The position numbers and the translations under genes were made by a program. From Anaerolineales bacterium (GTDB lineage: Bacteria > Chloroflexota > Anaerolineae > Anaerolineales > Villigracilaceae): 46,394 nt of DNA. Where the stretch lies: positions 1 to 46,394 of the forward strand of contig JAEURJ010000004.1 in assembly GCA_016789305.1 (NCBI GenBank), read 5' to 3'. The notes below the pieces were generated by a model, which was given only the letters and a program-made list of their open reading frames with translations, did no database searches and had not been told where the DNA came from. Of this stretch, positions 1 through 7,836 are shown one piece after another. Positions within the stretch are counted from its first letter, which is position 1, and each line of letters starts with the position of its first letter.

Positions 1-252
1 CTGCTCCTAGTACGAGAGGACCGGAGTGGACAGACCTCTAGTGTGCCAGTTGTTCCGCCAGGAGCATCGCTGGGTAGCCATGTCTGGCAGAGATAACCGC
101 TGAAAGCATCTAAGTGGGAAACTCGCCCTAAGATTAGATCCCTGACCCGTAAGGGTGTAAGACCCCAGGTAGACTACCTGGTATATAGGCAGTATGTGTA
201 AGCACAGTAATGTGTTAAGCTAAACTGTACTAATGGTTGATTCGCTTCCTTC
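1..252 (+). rRNA. 23S ribosomal RNA, 3' end (partial)
   Basis: The first bases contain the universally conserved sarcin-ricin loop (AGTACGAGAGGACC at about 9-22), followed by the usual domain VI and 3' terminal sequence (GTTAAGC...GTACTAATG at about 214-235). The gene runs in from outside the window. The exact 3' end is not visible; by comparison with E. coli it should lie 15-19 nt after GTACTAATG, near 250-254. A 5S gene follows on the same strand about 80 nt later, so this is the tail of an rRNA operon in 23S-5S order with no tRNA in the spacer. Confidence 0.97.
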
Positions 253-311
253 CGTGATACGGAGAAATTGGTACTTTTCAAATTGAATTACATCATCCAG
301 CGCTATTTAGT

Positions 312-331
312 GACAATTTTGTGAAATTGTC
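312..331 (+). other. Perfect hairpin abutting the 5S rRNA 5' end
   Basis: GACAATTT (312-319) and AAATTGTC (324-331) form a perfect 8-bp stem with a TGTG loop in the 23S-5S spacer, ending at the first base of the predicted 5S. It is probably a pre-rRNA processing structure. The pairing is seen directly; the role is inferred. Confidence 0.5.
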
Positions 332-450
332 CCTTGGTGATTTGAGCGACAGAGGTACACCCGGTCCCATACCGAACCCGGAAGTTAAGTCTGTCAGCGC
401 CGATGGTACTTGGAGGGCGACCTCCTGGGAGAGTAGGTCATTGCCAAGGG
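331..450 (+). rRNA. 5S ribosomal RNA
   Basis: The roughly 120-nt span begins CCCTTGGTGA and ends TTGCCAAGGG, so the two ends pair as helix I (CCCTTGG with CCAAGGG). Internal 5S landmarks are present: CCCATACCGAACCCGGAAGTTAAG at loop B/helix III and CGCCGATGGTACT, GGGAGAGTAGG around loop E and helices IV-V. A T-rich stretch (GCTTTTCTTT) follows the closing helix and may help termination. Ends are set by the helix and could be off by 1-3 nt. Confidence 0.95.
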
Positions 451-468
451 GCTTTTCTTTATCAATTC

Positions 469-510
469 CACGTGCGGTGTCTTTTCATCCGCACGTGAAT
501 CGTGTATAAT
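469..510 (+). promoter_or_regulatory. Candidate rpsU-infA promoter with palindrome
   Basis: A consensus -10 box TATAAT lies at 505-510, with a partial -35 TTTTCA (4 of 6 matches to TTGACA) at 482-487 and a 17-bp spacer. A 9-bp inverted repeat CACGTGCGG (469-477) / CCGCACGTG (489-497) straddles the -35 box. It could be an operator, or a terminator-like hairpin for the upstream rRNA operon, although no T-run follows it. The promoter would drive a leader of about 200 nt ahead of rpsU. Confidence 0.5.
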
Positions 511-708
511 CTCAAAATCAGTTTCGGCGTGGATAAATTTCTTGGTCCACAGTTCAAAATCGAGGAGTGATGAAGCGCGTTTCCTGATCGAAGGATCATG
601 TTGTTCGTTTCCTTATAGTTTCGAAATCCTCGGCCGACTCTGTGTGCAGGCCGAGTTTTTTATTATGCCCATTGGGGCAATTTTCCATGTGAAAGGTGGT
701 GAATTTCA
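511..708 (+). ncRNA. Leader of rpsU with alternative hairpins (attenuator candidate)
   Basis: About 190 nt separate the TATAAT at 505-510 from rpsU. The leader contains an intrinsic terminator (feature at 629-661). CGAGGA at 561-566 can pair with TCCTCG at 627-632, which overlaps the left arm of the terminator stem, so the two structures exclude each other. GTGGA/TCCAC (about 526-551) forms a further short hairpin. This is the usual layout of an attenuated ribosomal-protein leader, but it could also be a separate small RNA of about 145 nt. I do not recognise a known RNA family. Confidence 0.4.
629..661 (+). terminator. Intrinsic terminator upstream of rpsU
   Basis: CTCGGCC (629-635) pairs with GGCCGAG (649-655), followed directly by a run of six T. 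It sits between a good -10 promoter and the rpsU start codon, so it must be read through or prevented for rpsU and infA to be expressed from the 505-510 promoter. Confidence 0.75.
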
Positions 709-906
709 ATGGCTGGAGTAAATTTACGCAACGGTGAGTCCCAGGACTCCCTGCTCAAGCGCTTCCGCAAAAAAGTTGTCAAAAGCGGAGTGTTGAGCAC
801 TGTACGCCGCAAGCGCTGGTTCGTCTCGAAGAGCGAAACCCGTCGCATGGAAAAAAAGAAGGCAATCCGCCGCATCAAGCGTCGTTCCTTCAAGGATAAT
901 GAATAA
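709..906 (+). CDS. rpsU: Small ribosomal subunit protein bS21
   Basis: This 65-residue, very basic protein matches bS21, which binds the 30S platform near the anti-Shine-Dalgarno end of 16S rRNA and helps translation initiation. Visible family features are the N-terminal part with ...ESQDSLLKRFRKKV (residues 10-24) and the C-terminal RRMEKKKAIRRIKRRS helix. The length fits the family (58-71 aa). The start ATG at 709 has an AAAGGTGGTG ribosome-binding site. It lies 13 nt upstream of infA on the same strand, so the two are probably co-transcribed, and downstream of a candidate attenuator, which suggests feedback or growth-rate control. Confidence 0.95.
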   Translation: MAGVNLRNGESQDSLLKRFRKKVVKSGVLSTVRRKRWFVSKSETRRMEKKKAIRRIKRRSFKDNE

Positions 907-919
907 TTAAGAGGCGCGT

Positions 920-1171
920 ATGACTAAAGAAGAAGGCAAAATCAAGGTTGATGGTCTTGTGATCGAGGCTCTGCCCGGCACACAATTCCGCGTACGGCTC
1001 GACAACGGTCACGAAGTTCTGGCATATCTTGCCGGGAAAATGCGCAAGCACTACATTCGCATTTTGCTTGGCGACCGCGTTGCGCTTGAAATGTCTCCCT
1101 ATGATATGTCGCGGGCGCGAATCACCTTCCGCCAGCGCAAACAAGCCCCTGTCACCACTGCCAAAGAATAG
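920..1171 (+). CDS. infA: Translation initiation factor IF-1
   Basis: This 83-residue S1/OB-fold protein occupies the 30S A site during initiation with IF-2 and IF-3. Recognisable IF-1 signatures are [21 protein letters not shown] (residues 5-25), the [20 protein letters not shown] core (about 35-54) and [13 protein letters not shown] near residues 59-71. The C-terminal [10 protein letters not shown] tail is about ten residues longer than E. coli IF-1. An AAGAGG Shine-Dalgarno lies just upstream of the start. It is the last gene before a bidirectional terminator. Its usual bacterial neighbourhood is the S10/spc cluster or map; here it follows rpsU next to an rRNA operon. Confidence 0.95.
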   Translation: MTKEEGKIKVDGLVIEALPGTQFRVRLDNGHEVLAYLAGKMRKHYIRILLGDRVALEMSPYDMSRARITFRQRKQAPVTTAKE

Positions 1172-1200
1172 CATTTATTCTTGATCTTAAATTAAAAATA

Positions 1201-1231
1201 AAAGAGGCCCCCAATTTTGGGAGCCTCTTTT
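1201..1231. terminator. Bidirectional terminator between infA and the DHOD-like gene
   Basis: AAAGAGGC (1201-1208) pairs with GCCTCTTT (1223-1230), extended by an inner CCC/GGG. There are A-rich bases before and T-rich bases after, so it can work for both converging transcripts. Confidence 0.85.
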
Positions 1232-1250
1232 GATTCAGTTTCTCGGACTT

Positions 1251-2252
1251 TTATGGAAGTTCACGCCAGGAGCTAAGCACTTTCATATAGTTGGCACGTT
1301 CGAAAGCCGCAGGCTCGCGGACATTCCTCTGGCTCATGCTGCCCTGCATCTGTTTGATGGATTCGTATTCGCGTTCCTTCATCCAGGTTTGCAGTTCTTC
1401 CAACATGGTGGGGATGATCTTTCCGCCGTGATGGAGAAGGTTAGATGTCATCATCGAGACCTTGGCCCCAGCCATCATCGATTTCAACACATCGACTGCG
1501 GTATGGACGCCGCTGCTGAGTGCGTAATCTGCATGAATGTTTCCATGCATGATTGAGATCCAGCGCAATGGAAGGCGCAGGTCGGAGGAGGAGCTGAGTT
1601 CCAGGTTGGGAACGACGCTCAATTCGTCGAGATCAAAGTCTGGTTGATAAAAACGGTTGAAGAGGACAAGTCCGCTTGCGCCGGCTGCGACGATTCGTTT
1701 GGCGAAGTTGGGCAGGGCAGTGATGTAGGGACTGAGCTTTACAGCCAGCGGAATGCTGATCGCGGACTTTACTTCAGCGACCAGTTCGACCTGCGCATTT
1801 TCGACATCATTACTTGTCATATTGGGATCAGTTGCCAGATAATACAGGTTGAGTTCAAGCGCATCTGCGCCCGCTTCCTGCATTTTTTTTGCGTAGCTGG
1901 TCCAGCCGCCTTTGGAAACTCCGTTCAAACTCGCGATGACGGGAATTTTCAAAGCCTTCTTCATGGCTGTCAGTTGATTGAGATATTTCTCAGGGCTGAC
2001 CGCATACATGCCGCCGTCAGGGAGATAAGTGAGGGCCTCAGCAAATGAATCAGTACCACGGGACAGGTAATGGTCCAGTTCGAGCGATTCGTGGATGATC
2101 TGCTCCTCGAAGAGGGAATACATCACGATTGCGGAAATCCCCGCTTCTTCCAACTGTCGGGCTGTTTCGACCTTCTTTGAGAGGGGAGAAGCCGAAGCGA
2201 CGAGTGGATTCTTTAATTTCAAACCAAGATAGGTTGTAGAAAGATCGGTCAT
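1251..2252 (-). CDS. Dihydroorotate dehydrogenase-like flavoprotein
   Basis: This 333-residue TIM-barrel protein is related to class 1 dihydroorotate dehydrogenases (FMN enzymes of pyrimidine synthesis), but is of the 'DHOD-like' type often found beside nifJ. Visible features are the N-terminal TDLSTTYLGLKLKNPLVASASPL opening (residues 2-24), the IPVIASLNGVSKGGW strand-loop (about 102-116), ALELNLY with the Asn-containing segment (about 128-134), and IPLAVKLSPY with a Lys near residue 171. I do not see the canonical class 1A active-site Cys loop, so the oxidised substrate is uncertain. Its start overlaps the nifJ stop by 4 bp (ATGA), so translation is coupled to nifJ. Redox work with PFOR is more likely than bulk pyrimidine synthesis, but this is inference. 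Confidence 0.8.
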   Translation of the reverse strand: MTDLSTTYLGLKLKNPLVASASPLSKKVETARQLEEAGISAIVMYSLFEEQIIHESLELDHYLSRGTDSFAEALTYLPDGGMYAVSPEKYLNQLTAMKKALKIPVIASLNGVSKGGWTSYAKKMQEAGADALELNLYYLATDPNMTSNDVENAQVELVAEVKSAISIPLAVKLSPYITALPNFAKRIVAAGASGLVLFNRFYQPDFDLDELSVVPNLELSSSSDLRLPLRWISIMHGNIHADYALSSGVHTAVDVLKSMMAGAKVSMMTSNLLHHGGKIIPTMLEELQTWMKEREYESIKQMQGSMSQRNVREPAAFERANYMKVLSSWRELP

Positions 2253-5200
2253 GATTTTTTCTCCTCGTTGCCATAGTGCATGGAAGCCATTTGCTGGTAA
2301 AGAGTCCAGCGGGCTTTTGCATCGTGTTGGGCTTCCTTCATTAGTTCTTCGGCGCGTTCCTCGTTCATCTGTGTGAGCATTTTGTAACGGGTTTCATTGT
2401 AGGCATACTGCGACATCGGAATGCTCGGCTCCTTGGCTTCGATGACCAATGGATTCTGACCTTCGATGGCCAGACGCGGATCGTAGCGATACATCGGCCA
2501 ATGACCGGATTGCACCGCGAGTTTTGTCTGGTCGAGGCTTCTTGCCATGTCGTAGCCGTGGGCGATACAGGGACTGTATGCAATGATCAGGGATGGGCCG
2601 TCATAAGATTCGGCTTCCAATAAAGCGCGCAGGGTTTGTTGATCGTTTGCGCCCATCGCAACACGTGCCACATACACATATCCGTAGGACATGGCGATCA
2701 GGCCGAGATCCTTCTTGGGCAGACCCTTGCCGCTCATGGCAAATTTTGCAACTGCCGCGCGAGGTGTGGACTTGCTCGCCTGGCCGCCCGTATTTGAATA
2801 CACTTCGGTGTCCAGAACGAGGACGTTGACGTTGCGTCCACTGGCGAGCACGTGGTCGAGACCGCCATAGCCGATATCGTACGCCCAACCGTCACCGCCG
2901 ATGATCCAGACCGATTTCTTGACGAGGTTGTCAGCAAGGCTGATCAGATCTTTGGCGCGGGTATCGCTGGATTTGGAGAGTTTCTTCTTTAATTCAACGA
3001 CACGTTCGCGCTGCGCCTGAATGCCAGCTTCATCGGTTTGATTTGCCGAAAGCAGCGCATTGACCAGTTCTGTGCTCAATTCGGTTTCAAAAGACTTCAC
3101 TAATTCATGGGCATATTCGGTTTGCTTGTCGATGGTCAGGCGCATGCCTAAACCAAACTCGGCATTGTCTTCGAACAGCGAGTTTGACCAGGCGGGCCCG
3201 CGGCCATCTGCATTCTTGGCCCACGGTGTGGTGGGGAGGTTGCCGCCATAGATCGATGAACAGCCGGTTGCATTTGCGATCACGGCATGATCACCGAACA
3301 ATTGCGAAACGAGTTTGACATACGGAGTTTCACCGCAGCCAGCACAAGCGCCGCTGAACTCAAATAACGGGCGCAGCAACTGTGAGTTCTTGATCGTGGA
3401 TGGATTGAATAATTTTCGATCCATGTCGGGAATTTCCATGAAGAAATCCCAATTCTTGACTTCGGCTTCGCGCAAAGGCGGTTGTGCTTCCATGTTGATC
3501 GCCTTGCGTCCAACCTGCGTCTTGTTTTTCACTGGGCAAACTTCCACGCACAAAGTACAGCCTGTGCAATCCTCGGGCGCAACCTGTACGGTGTAGGCAA
3601 ACCCAGTTGAAAATTCCTTGAACTTCGAAGGAGTATGTTTGAACGACTCAGGTGCCTTTGCCAGCAACTTTTCGTCGTAGACCTTGTGACGAATCACAGC
3701 ATGCGGACAAACCATCACGCACTTTCCGCATTGAATACAAATGTCCGCATCCCACACAGGAATTTCCAGCGCGAGATTTCGTTTTTCCCATTGGGTTGTG
3801 CCGGTCGGGAATGTTCCATCCACGGGGAAGGCGGAGACGGGGATGTTGTCGCCGTCGGAGTCGATGATCTGACCGAGTACATCGCGAACGAATTCAGGCG
3901 CTTCTTTCGGGACTGGAAGCCTGCGTGTCGTCTTTGAATTTACCTTCGCTGGAACTTTGACCTCATAAATATTCGCGACAGTGGCATCCACGGCCTCGAA
4001 ATTCTTCTTGACCACGGCTTCGCCGCGTTTGCCGTAACTCTTTTCGATGGCATGTTTGATCTGTTCAATGGCAGCTTCCTTGGGAAGAATGCCGCTGATG
4101 GCGAAGAAGGCGGTCTGCATGATGGTATTCATGCGTCCGCCCATGCCTGTCTTTTCAGCTACTTCGTAGCCGTTGATGACATGGAATTTGAGCTTCTTCT
4201 CGATAATATCCTTCTGGACTTCCTTTGGAAGCTGGTCCCAAATTTCATCGGGGCCGTACATGCTGTTGAGCAGGAAAATCGCGCCTTCCTTGGCATATTT
4301 GAGCATGTCCACGCGTTCTAGGAAGGCATATTGATGACAGGCAACAAAATTGGCCTGATTTGCTTCGATCAAATATGGAGCACGAATGGCTTGTGGTCCA
4401 AAGCGCAGATGCGAGATGGTCACTGTGCCGGATTTCTTCGAGTCGTAATAGAAATAGCCCTGGGCAAAGTTGTCTGTCTCTTCGCCGATGATCTTGATTG
4501 AGTTCTTGTTCGCGCCCACGGTTCCATCGGAGCCAAGGCCGAAGAACACACAACTGACCATGCCCTCGGATTCAAGCGAGAAGCTGGAGTCCACTTTGAG
4601 GCTGGTGTGGGAAACATCGTCGTTGATGCCGACGGTGAAGTGATTCTTGGGTTCGGGTTTGGCGAGTTCGTCAAACACGGCCTTGGTCATGGCGGGGGTA
4701 AATTCCTTGGAGGAAAGGCCGTAACGTCCGCCGATCACCTTGATCTCGGAGCGTTTGCCTTCGGATAAGGCATTCACGATATCCATGTAAAGCGGCTCGC
4801 CCATGGAACCGGGTTCCTTGGTGCGGTCCAAAACGGCGATGGATTTCACGCTCTTGGGCAGAGCCTTGATGAAATGTTCCACCGAGAAGGGGCGATACAA
4901 ACGTACACGCAGGCAGCCTACTTTTTCGCCCTTCTTGGCAAGGTAAGTGACTGTTTCGTCGACCACTTCGCCGCCTGAGCCCATGACAATGATCACGCGC
5001 TCGGCGTCGGCATGTCCGCTGTAATCGAACAGGTTGTAATGACGGCCGGTCACCTTGGCAAATTTATCCATCATTTCCTGTGTGATGGCGGGGGTGGCGG
5101 TGTAATACGGGTTGGAGGCCTCGCGCATTTGGAAGTACACATCCGGGTTTTGCGCGGTTCCGCGTAAGACGGGATTCTCCGGGGTGAGTCCACGTGCTCG

Positions 5201-5809
5201 ATGGGCACGAATCAGGTCATCGTCGAGCATGAGGCGGAGTTCTTCATCCGTCAACTGGAGAATCTTGGTCACTTCGTGCGAGGTTCTAAATCCATCGAAG
5301 AAATGAACGAAAGGAATGCGGGACTTGAGCGTGGCGGCCTGTGCGATGGCTGCGAAATCCTGCGCTTCCTGCACACTGTCGGATGAGAGCAGTGCCCAGC
5401 CGGTCTGGCGGACGGCCATCACATCCTGATGATCGCCATAAATGGAAAGCGCGTGAGATGCAAGGGCGCGTGCGGCCACATGGAAGACGGTGCTGGTGAG
5501 TTCACCTGCGATCTTGTACATGTTCGGGATCATCAACAATAAGCCTTGCGATGCGGTGAAGGTGGTGGTGAGTGCGCCGGTTTGCAGTGCGCCATGCACG
5601 GTTCCTGCCGCGCCGCCTTCGGATTGCATTTCCACGACGAGCGGGGTGGTGCCCCAAATATTCTTCTTCCCTTTGGATGACCATTCGTCTGAAAACTCTC
5701 CCATCCCGGAGGAGGGGGTGATCGGGTAGATCGCGATCACTTCGTTGGAACGATGGGCAACACTTGCAGTTGCTTCGTTTCCGTCGATCATAATAACTGG
5801 TTGTTTCAT
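2249..5809 (-). CDS. nifJ: Pyruvate:ferredoxin (flavodoxin) oxidoreductase
   Basis: This single-chain PFOR of 1186 residues decarboxylates pyruvate with CoA to acetyl-CoA, CO2 and reduced ferredoxin in the cytoplasm. Domains in order: POR N-terminal/transketolase domain (about 1-250, with YPITPSSGMGE), POR_II (about 260-370), the gamma-type domain (about 415-610, with FFGLGSDGTVGANKN), a 2x[4Fe-4S] ferredoxin domain (Cys691/694/697/701 and Cys748/751/754/758) and the TPP domain (CAGCGETPY at 822-830, Cys850, and GDGWAYDIGYGG). The start at 5809 is chosen because AAGGAG stands 5 nt upstream and the protein then opens with MKQPVIMIDGNEA; an in-frame ATG at 5833 has no such site. Length is normal for the family (1170-1200 aa). 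It is followed with a 4-bp overlap by the DHOD-like gene. Confidence 0.96.
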   Translation of the reverse strand: MKQPVIMIDGNEATASVAHRSNEVIAIYPITPSSGMGEFSDEWSSKGKKNIWGTTPLVVEMQSEGGAAGTVHGALQTGALTTTFTASQGLLLMIPNMYKIAGELTSTVFHVAARALASHALSIYGDHQDVMAVRQTGWALLSSDSVQEAQDFAAIAQAATLKSRIPFVHFFDGFRTSHEVTKILQLTDEELRLMLDDDLIRAHRARGLTPENPVLRGTAQNPDVYFQMREASNPYYTATPAITQEMMDKFAKVTGRHYNLFDYSGHADAERVIIVMGSGGEVVDETVTYLAKKGEKVGCLRVRLYRPFSVEHFIKALPKSVKSIAVLDRTKEPGSMGEPLYMDIVNALSEGKRSEIKVIGGRYGLSSKEFTPAMTKAVFDELAKPEPKNHFTVGINDDVSHTSLKVDSSFSLESEGMVSCVFFGLGSDGTVGANKNSIKIIGEETDNFAQGYFYYDSKKSGTVTISHLRFGPQAIRAPYLIEANQANFVACHQYAFLERVDMLKYAKEGAIFLLNSMYGPDEIWDQLPKEVQKDIIEKKLKFHVINGYEVAEKTGMGGRMNTIMQTAFFAISGILPKEAAIEQIKHAIEKSYGKRGEAVVKKNFEAVDATVANIYEVKVPAKVNSKTTRRLPVPKEAPEFVRDVLGQIIDSDGDNIPVSAFPVDGTFPTGTTQWEKRNLALEIPVWDADICIQCGKCVMVCPHAVIRHKVYDEKLLAKAPESFKHTPSKFKEFSTGFAYTVQVAPEDCTGCTLCVEVCPVKNKTQVGRKAINMEAQPPLREAEVKNWDFFMEIPDMDRKLFNPSTIKNSQLLRPLFEFSGACAGCGETPYVKLVSQLFGDHAVIANATGCSSIYGGNLPTTPWAKNADGRGPAWSNSLFEDNAEFGLGMRLTIDKQTEYAHELVKSFETELSTELVNALLSANQTDEAGIQAQRERVVELKKKLSKSSDTRAKDLISLADNLVKKSVWIIGGDGWAYDIGYGGLDHVLASGRNVNVLVLDTEVYSNTGGQASKSTPRAAVAKFAMSGKGLPKKDLGLIAMSYGYVYVARVAMGANDQQTLRALLEAESYDGPSLIIAYSPCIAHGYDMARSLDQTKLAVQSGHWPMYRYDPRLAIEGQNPLVIEAKEPSIPMSQYAYNETRYKMLTQMNEERAEELMKEAQHDAKARWTLYQQMASMHYGNEEKKS

Positions 5810-5825
5810 ACGTACTCCTTTTAAA

Positions 5826-5839
5826 AGGCACAAGTGCCT
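5826..5839. promoter_or_regulatory. Short palindrome upstream of nifJ
   Basis: AGGCAC (5826-5831) and GTGCCT (5834-5839) are perfect inverted arms, located 17-30 nt upstream of the nifJ start, just before its Shine-Dalgarno. It could be an operator or an RNA hairpin affecting translation. Further upstream, GTGACA and TATATA-like boxes (about 5905-5935, minus strand) may be the promoter. The function is inferred. Confidence 0.3.
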
Positions 5840-5960
5840 GGAATTAAAAATGCTTCTGATAACGATTACAAGTGTATTCCCGTGGGATGAAATACGTTAG
5901 TTATATATGACTTAAATCCTTATGCCTGTTGTCACATTATGGATAAGAATGGTGGCAATA

Positions 5961-5988
5961 AAAAACAGCGGTGAAAACCGCTGTTTTT
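5961..5988. terminator. Perfect 12-bp terminator with GAAA loop
   Basis: AAAAACAGCGGT (5961-5972) and ACCGCTGTTTTT (5977-5988) form a perfect stem closed by GAAA. It lies downstream of the DUF4406 gene on the minus strand and upstream of the nifJ promoter, so it ends the Nudix-DUF4406 transcript. Confidence 0.85.
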
Positions 5989-6020
5989 GGAAATGCATAT
6001 TTGAATAAGAAAATATGGGC

Positions 6021-6383
6021 TTATGCCTGTGGAATTTCTTCCAGAGAATAAAAAATACGCGCGCCTTTTTCCTTTGCCACGCTCACCATTTGATCCGCGC
6101 CGGAAGAAGCGCCGCCGACTCGAAGAACGGCATCACATTTATCCAGCAGCATCACTGCGATGGGGTGAAAGATTTCATTGAACGGTTCATCGCCGATCTG
6201 CTTTGAACCCGCCAAAGCCGCCAGCGGAAGCGCGAACCATTCACCCAGCAAAGGAATATGTCCCTTGCGGAAGATCGGTAGAGCAAAAGTTTCCATGAAA
6301 TGAACATTTGCCTGTATTTTTTCAGGATCATCGTTTGTGCCGGAGCGATACGGCCCGGCGATCAGGATCATCATGGGTTTCAT
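6021..6383 (-). CDS. DUF4406 (deoxyribosyltransferase-like) protein
   Basis: This 120-residue protein matches the DUF4406 family, which has a nucleoside 2-deoxyribosyltransferase-like fold. Seen in the sequence: the N-terminal beta strand followed by IAGPYRSG (residues 8-15), the MLLDKCDAVLRVGGASSGADQMV segment (about 78-100) and the C-terminal KGARIFYSLEEIP strand. The family pattern (xIAGPY near the start, cDAvLRv..SxGAdxEv in the middle) suggests nucleotide or nucleoside binding. The start overlaps the stop of the upstream Nudix gene by 4 bp (ATGA), so the two are translationally coupled and may act on the same nucleotide metabolite. The exact reaction is unknown. M4 or M5 are alternative starts. 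Confidence 0.75.
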   Translation of the reverse strand: MKPMMILIAGPYRSGTNDDPEKIQANVHFMETFALPIFRKGHIPLLGEWFALPLAALAGSKQIGDEPFNEIFHPIAVMLLDKCDAVLRVGGASSGADQMVSVAKEKGARIFYSLEEIPQA

Positions 6384-6916
6384 AGATATTTTTGTAAATG
6401 AGGTCTTGCCATCAAAAGGGCGGCAAGTGTCTTGGCATCGGGAATCTCGCCTCGTTCCGCGCTTTGAATTGCCTCTCGTACCGGAATTTTCTCCACCGAA
6501 AGAAATTCGTCATCATCTGCTTCGAGCGGATTGTGTTTCAGGTTCGTTGCCAGGAAGACGCCCATGTATTCGGTCGAGTAGCCAGGCGCGAGGTAGAACG
6601 AACCGACCTGGATCAACGTGCCCGCTTCCATGCCGGTTTCTTCGCGAATTTCGCGTGCGGCGCATTCGTCGAATGGTTCGTTTCCATCACGCGTACCCGC
6701 TGGTAATTCGAGCATGTCCATTCCGGCTGCGTGACGATATTGGCGTACGAAAAGCAAATGTCCATCAGCATCCACCGGAATGATCACCACCGAGCCGCCA
6801 TGTTCGACGATATCAAACTTTGTTTCGCGGCCGTCGGGTGTCTTCATCGTATCGCGCCGGATCTTGAAGGCACGTCCCTGCAACAGAGGTTCAGATTTGA
6901 TCAGTTCAAAAGCCAT
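6380..6916 (-). CDS. Nudix hydrolase, ADP-ribose pyrophosphatase type
   Basis: This 178-residue Nudix protein resembles ADP-ribose pyrophosphatases (NudF type), which split ADP-ribose into AMP and ribose 5-phosphate. The Nudix box is complete: G74, E80, R88-E89, E92-E93 and G95 in GTRDGNEPFDECAAREIREE. A Pro-Gly about 15 residues after the box (APG in SFYLAPGYSTE) is also usual for this subfamily. The start at 6916 is preferred over longer in-frame starts because AAAGGA lies just upstream and MAFELIKSEPLLQGRAFKIR is a typical N-terminus. The longer ORF would run through a terminator hairpin. It is coupled to DUF4406 by an ATGA overlap. Confidence 0.88.
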   Translation of the reverse strand: MAFELIKSEPLLQGRAFKIRRDTMKTPDGRETKFDIVEHGGSVVIIPVDADGHLLFVRQYRHAAGMDMLELPAGTRDGNEPFDECAAREIREETGMEAGTLIQVGSFYLAPGYSTEYMGVFLATNLKHNPLEADDDEFLSVEKIPVREAIQSAERGEIPDAKTLAALLMARPHLQKYL

Positions 6917-6935
6917 GGGATTTTCCTTTCGGTAT

Positions 6936-6967
6936 AAAAAAAGCCCAAGCATGTGCCTGGGCTTTTT
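6936..6967 (-). terminator. Terminator of the LysM lipoprotein gene
   Basis: The stem AAGCCCAAGC / GCCTGGGCTT with an ATGT loop has one A-C mismatch and is flanked by A-runs and T-runs. It lies just downstream of the LysM gene stop and only 20 nt upstream of the Nudix start, so Nudix expression needs either readthrough or a promoter inside this short gap. Confidence 0.75.
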
Positions 6968-6980
6968 GCTTGCAGAAAAA

Positions 6981-7766
6981 TTACGGGATCTTGATTTGCT
7001 GCCCCGCACTCAGAACGGCACCCGTTGAAAGGCCATTGGCAGAGGCGATCGAAGCCGGGTCCACATCGCCATATTTGCAGGCGATGCCGTACAACGTTTC
7101 ATCAGAGGAAGTCACACTGTAGGTGGCGGGGTGAGAGGCCAAGACACGGCTGCCAGGAAAGGAACCAGTTTGTGGGATCTTAAGGACAAGCCCGGGATAG
7201 TATAGATCTGGGCTGGTTAAGCCGCTGGCGGCGAGAAGGGCATCCGGGTTCACATCGAAGCGGCGTGCAATGCAGTAGGGAAATTCACCAGCCTGCAAAG
7301 TATAAGAAGCGGGTCGCACTCCAACGGGCACAGGCGTGGAATTGGCGACGATTGCAGTGGTGGCTGCTGGTACAACAGCAGTTGTGGCAACTGCGGCATT
7401 CGCATTGGTCGGCGTGCCCACGGAATTGGTTGAAACGCCTGGGGTATCTGTAACTCCGGTTTGCGGCGTGCCGGGAGTGGTGGTCGTGGTAATGGTTCCA
7501 CTAATCGGAGCTAGTGGAGTTCCGGGCGTGCCGGTGATCACCACTCCACCGGCAGCAACAGTTTGTGCGGCGGCGGTTTGTTTTGCAAATTCCTCGATCA
7601 TTGCCATTGGATTTTCAACAGAGGGGAAGGGGGATACAAATAACCCCGTAGCGATCAAAGTTGGTGTTGGGCCAGCCTGGGATAAAGATTGTGTGCAAGC
7701 AGAGATCAAAGTTGTAATGATGACCAGGGTGACAACTGCCAGCGATGCGCGTTTTTTGTTGCTCAT
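6981..7766 (-). CDS. LysM-repeat lipoprotein
   Basis: This 261-residue predicted lipoprotein begins MSNKKRASLAVVTLVIITTL and has a lipobox ISAC followed by Thr. A low-complexity Thr/Ala/Pro-rich linker (about residues 30-165) leads to two LysM modules: about 165-212 (SYTLQAGEFPYCIARRFDVNP...GLVLKIP) and about 216-261 (TYSVTSSDETLYGIACKYG...GQQIKIP). LysM binds N-acetylglucosamine-containing glycans such as peptidoglycan, so this is probably a surface-anchored wall- or polysaccharide-binding protein. Each LysM carries one Cys (YCIA, GIAC), which might form a disulfide. The start at 7766 is chosen for its GAGGAG site and signal peptide; 34 codons upstream lack these. Confidence 0.85.
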   Translation of the reverse strand: MSNKKRASLAVVTLVIITTLISACTQSLSQAGPTPTLIATGLFVSPFPSVENPMAMIEEFAKQTAAAQTVAAGGVVITGTPGTPLAPISGTITTTTTPGTPQTGVTDTPGVSTNSVGTPTNANAAVATTAVVPAATTAIVANSTPVPVGVRPASYTLQAGEFPYCIARRFDVNPDALLAASGLTSPDLYYPGLVLKIPQTGSFPGSRVLASHPATYSVTSSDETLYGIACKYGDVDPASIASANGLSTGAVLSAGQQIKIP

Positions 7767-7800
7767 GGATTCTCCTCTTTCAGTATTCAACGAGCGATGG

Positions 7801-7836
7801 TAGCACATGACGTTTAAAGCGTCAAGCCGTGTGCTA
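7801..7836. promoter_or_regulatory. Nested palindrome upstream of the LysM gene
   Basis: TAGCACA (7801-7807) pairs with TGTGCTA (7830-7836), and inside it TGACG (7808-7812) pairs with CGTCA (7820-7824). It lies 35-70 nt upstream of the LysM lipoprotein start, in the 330-nt divergent spacer (7767-8096). It could be an operator or a 5'-UTR hairpin. I see no convincing consensus promoter elsewhere in that spacer. Confidence 0.35.

Noticed and set aside
321..509. ORF overlapping the 5S rRNA gene
   Set aside because: It lies over a clear 5S rRNA with paired ends and has no ribosome-binding site or family.
451..708. tRNA or 6S RNA in the rpsU leader
   Set aside because: The foldings found (GTGGA/TCCAC, CGAGGA/TCCTCG and the terminator) do not give a cloverleaf or the long 6S hairpin with a central bubble.
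5806..5833. nifJ start at 5833
   Set aside because: No ribosome-binding site precedes this ATG, while AAGGAG stands at the right distance from 5809 and the family N-terminus begins there.
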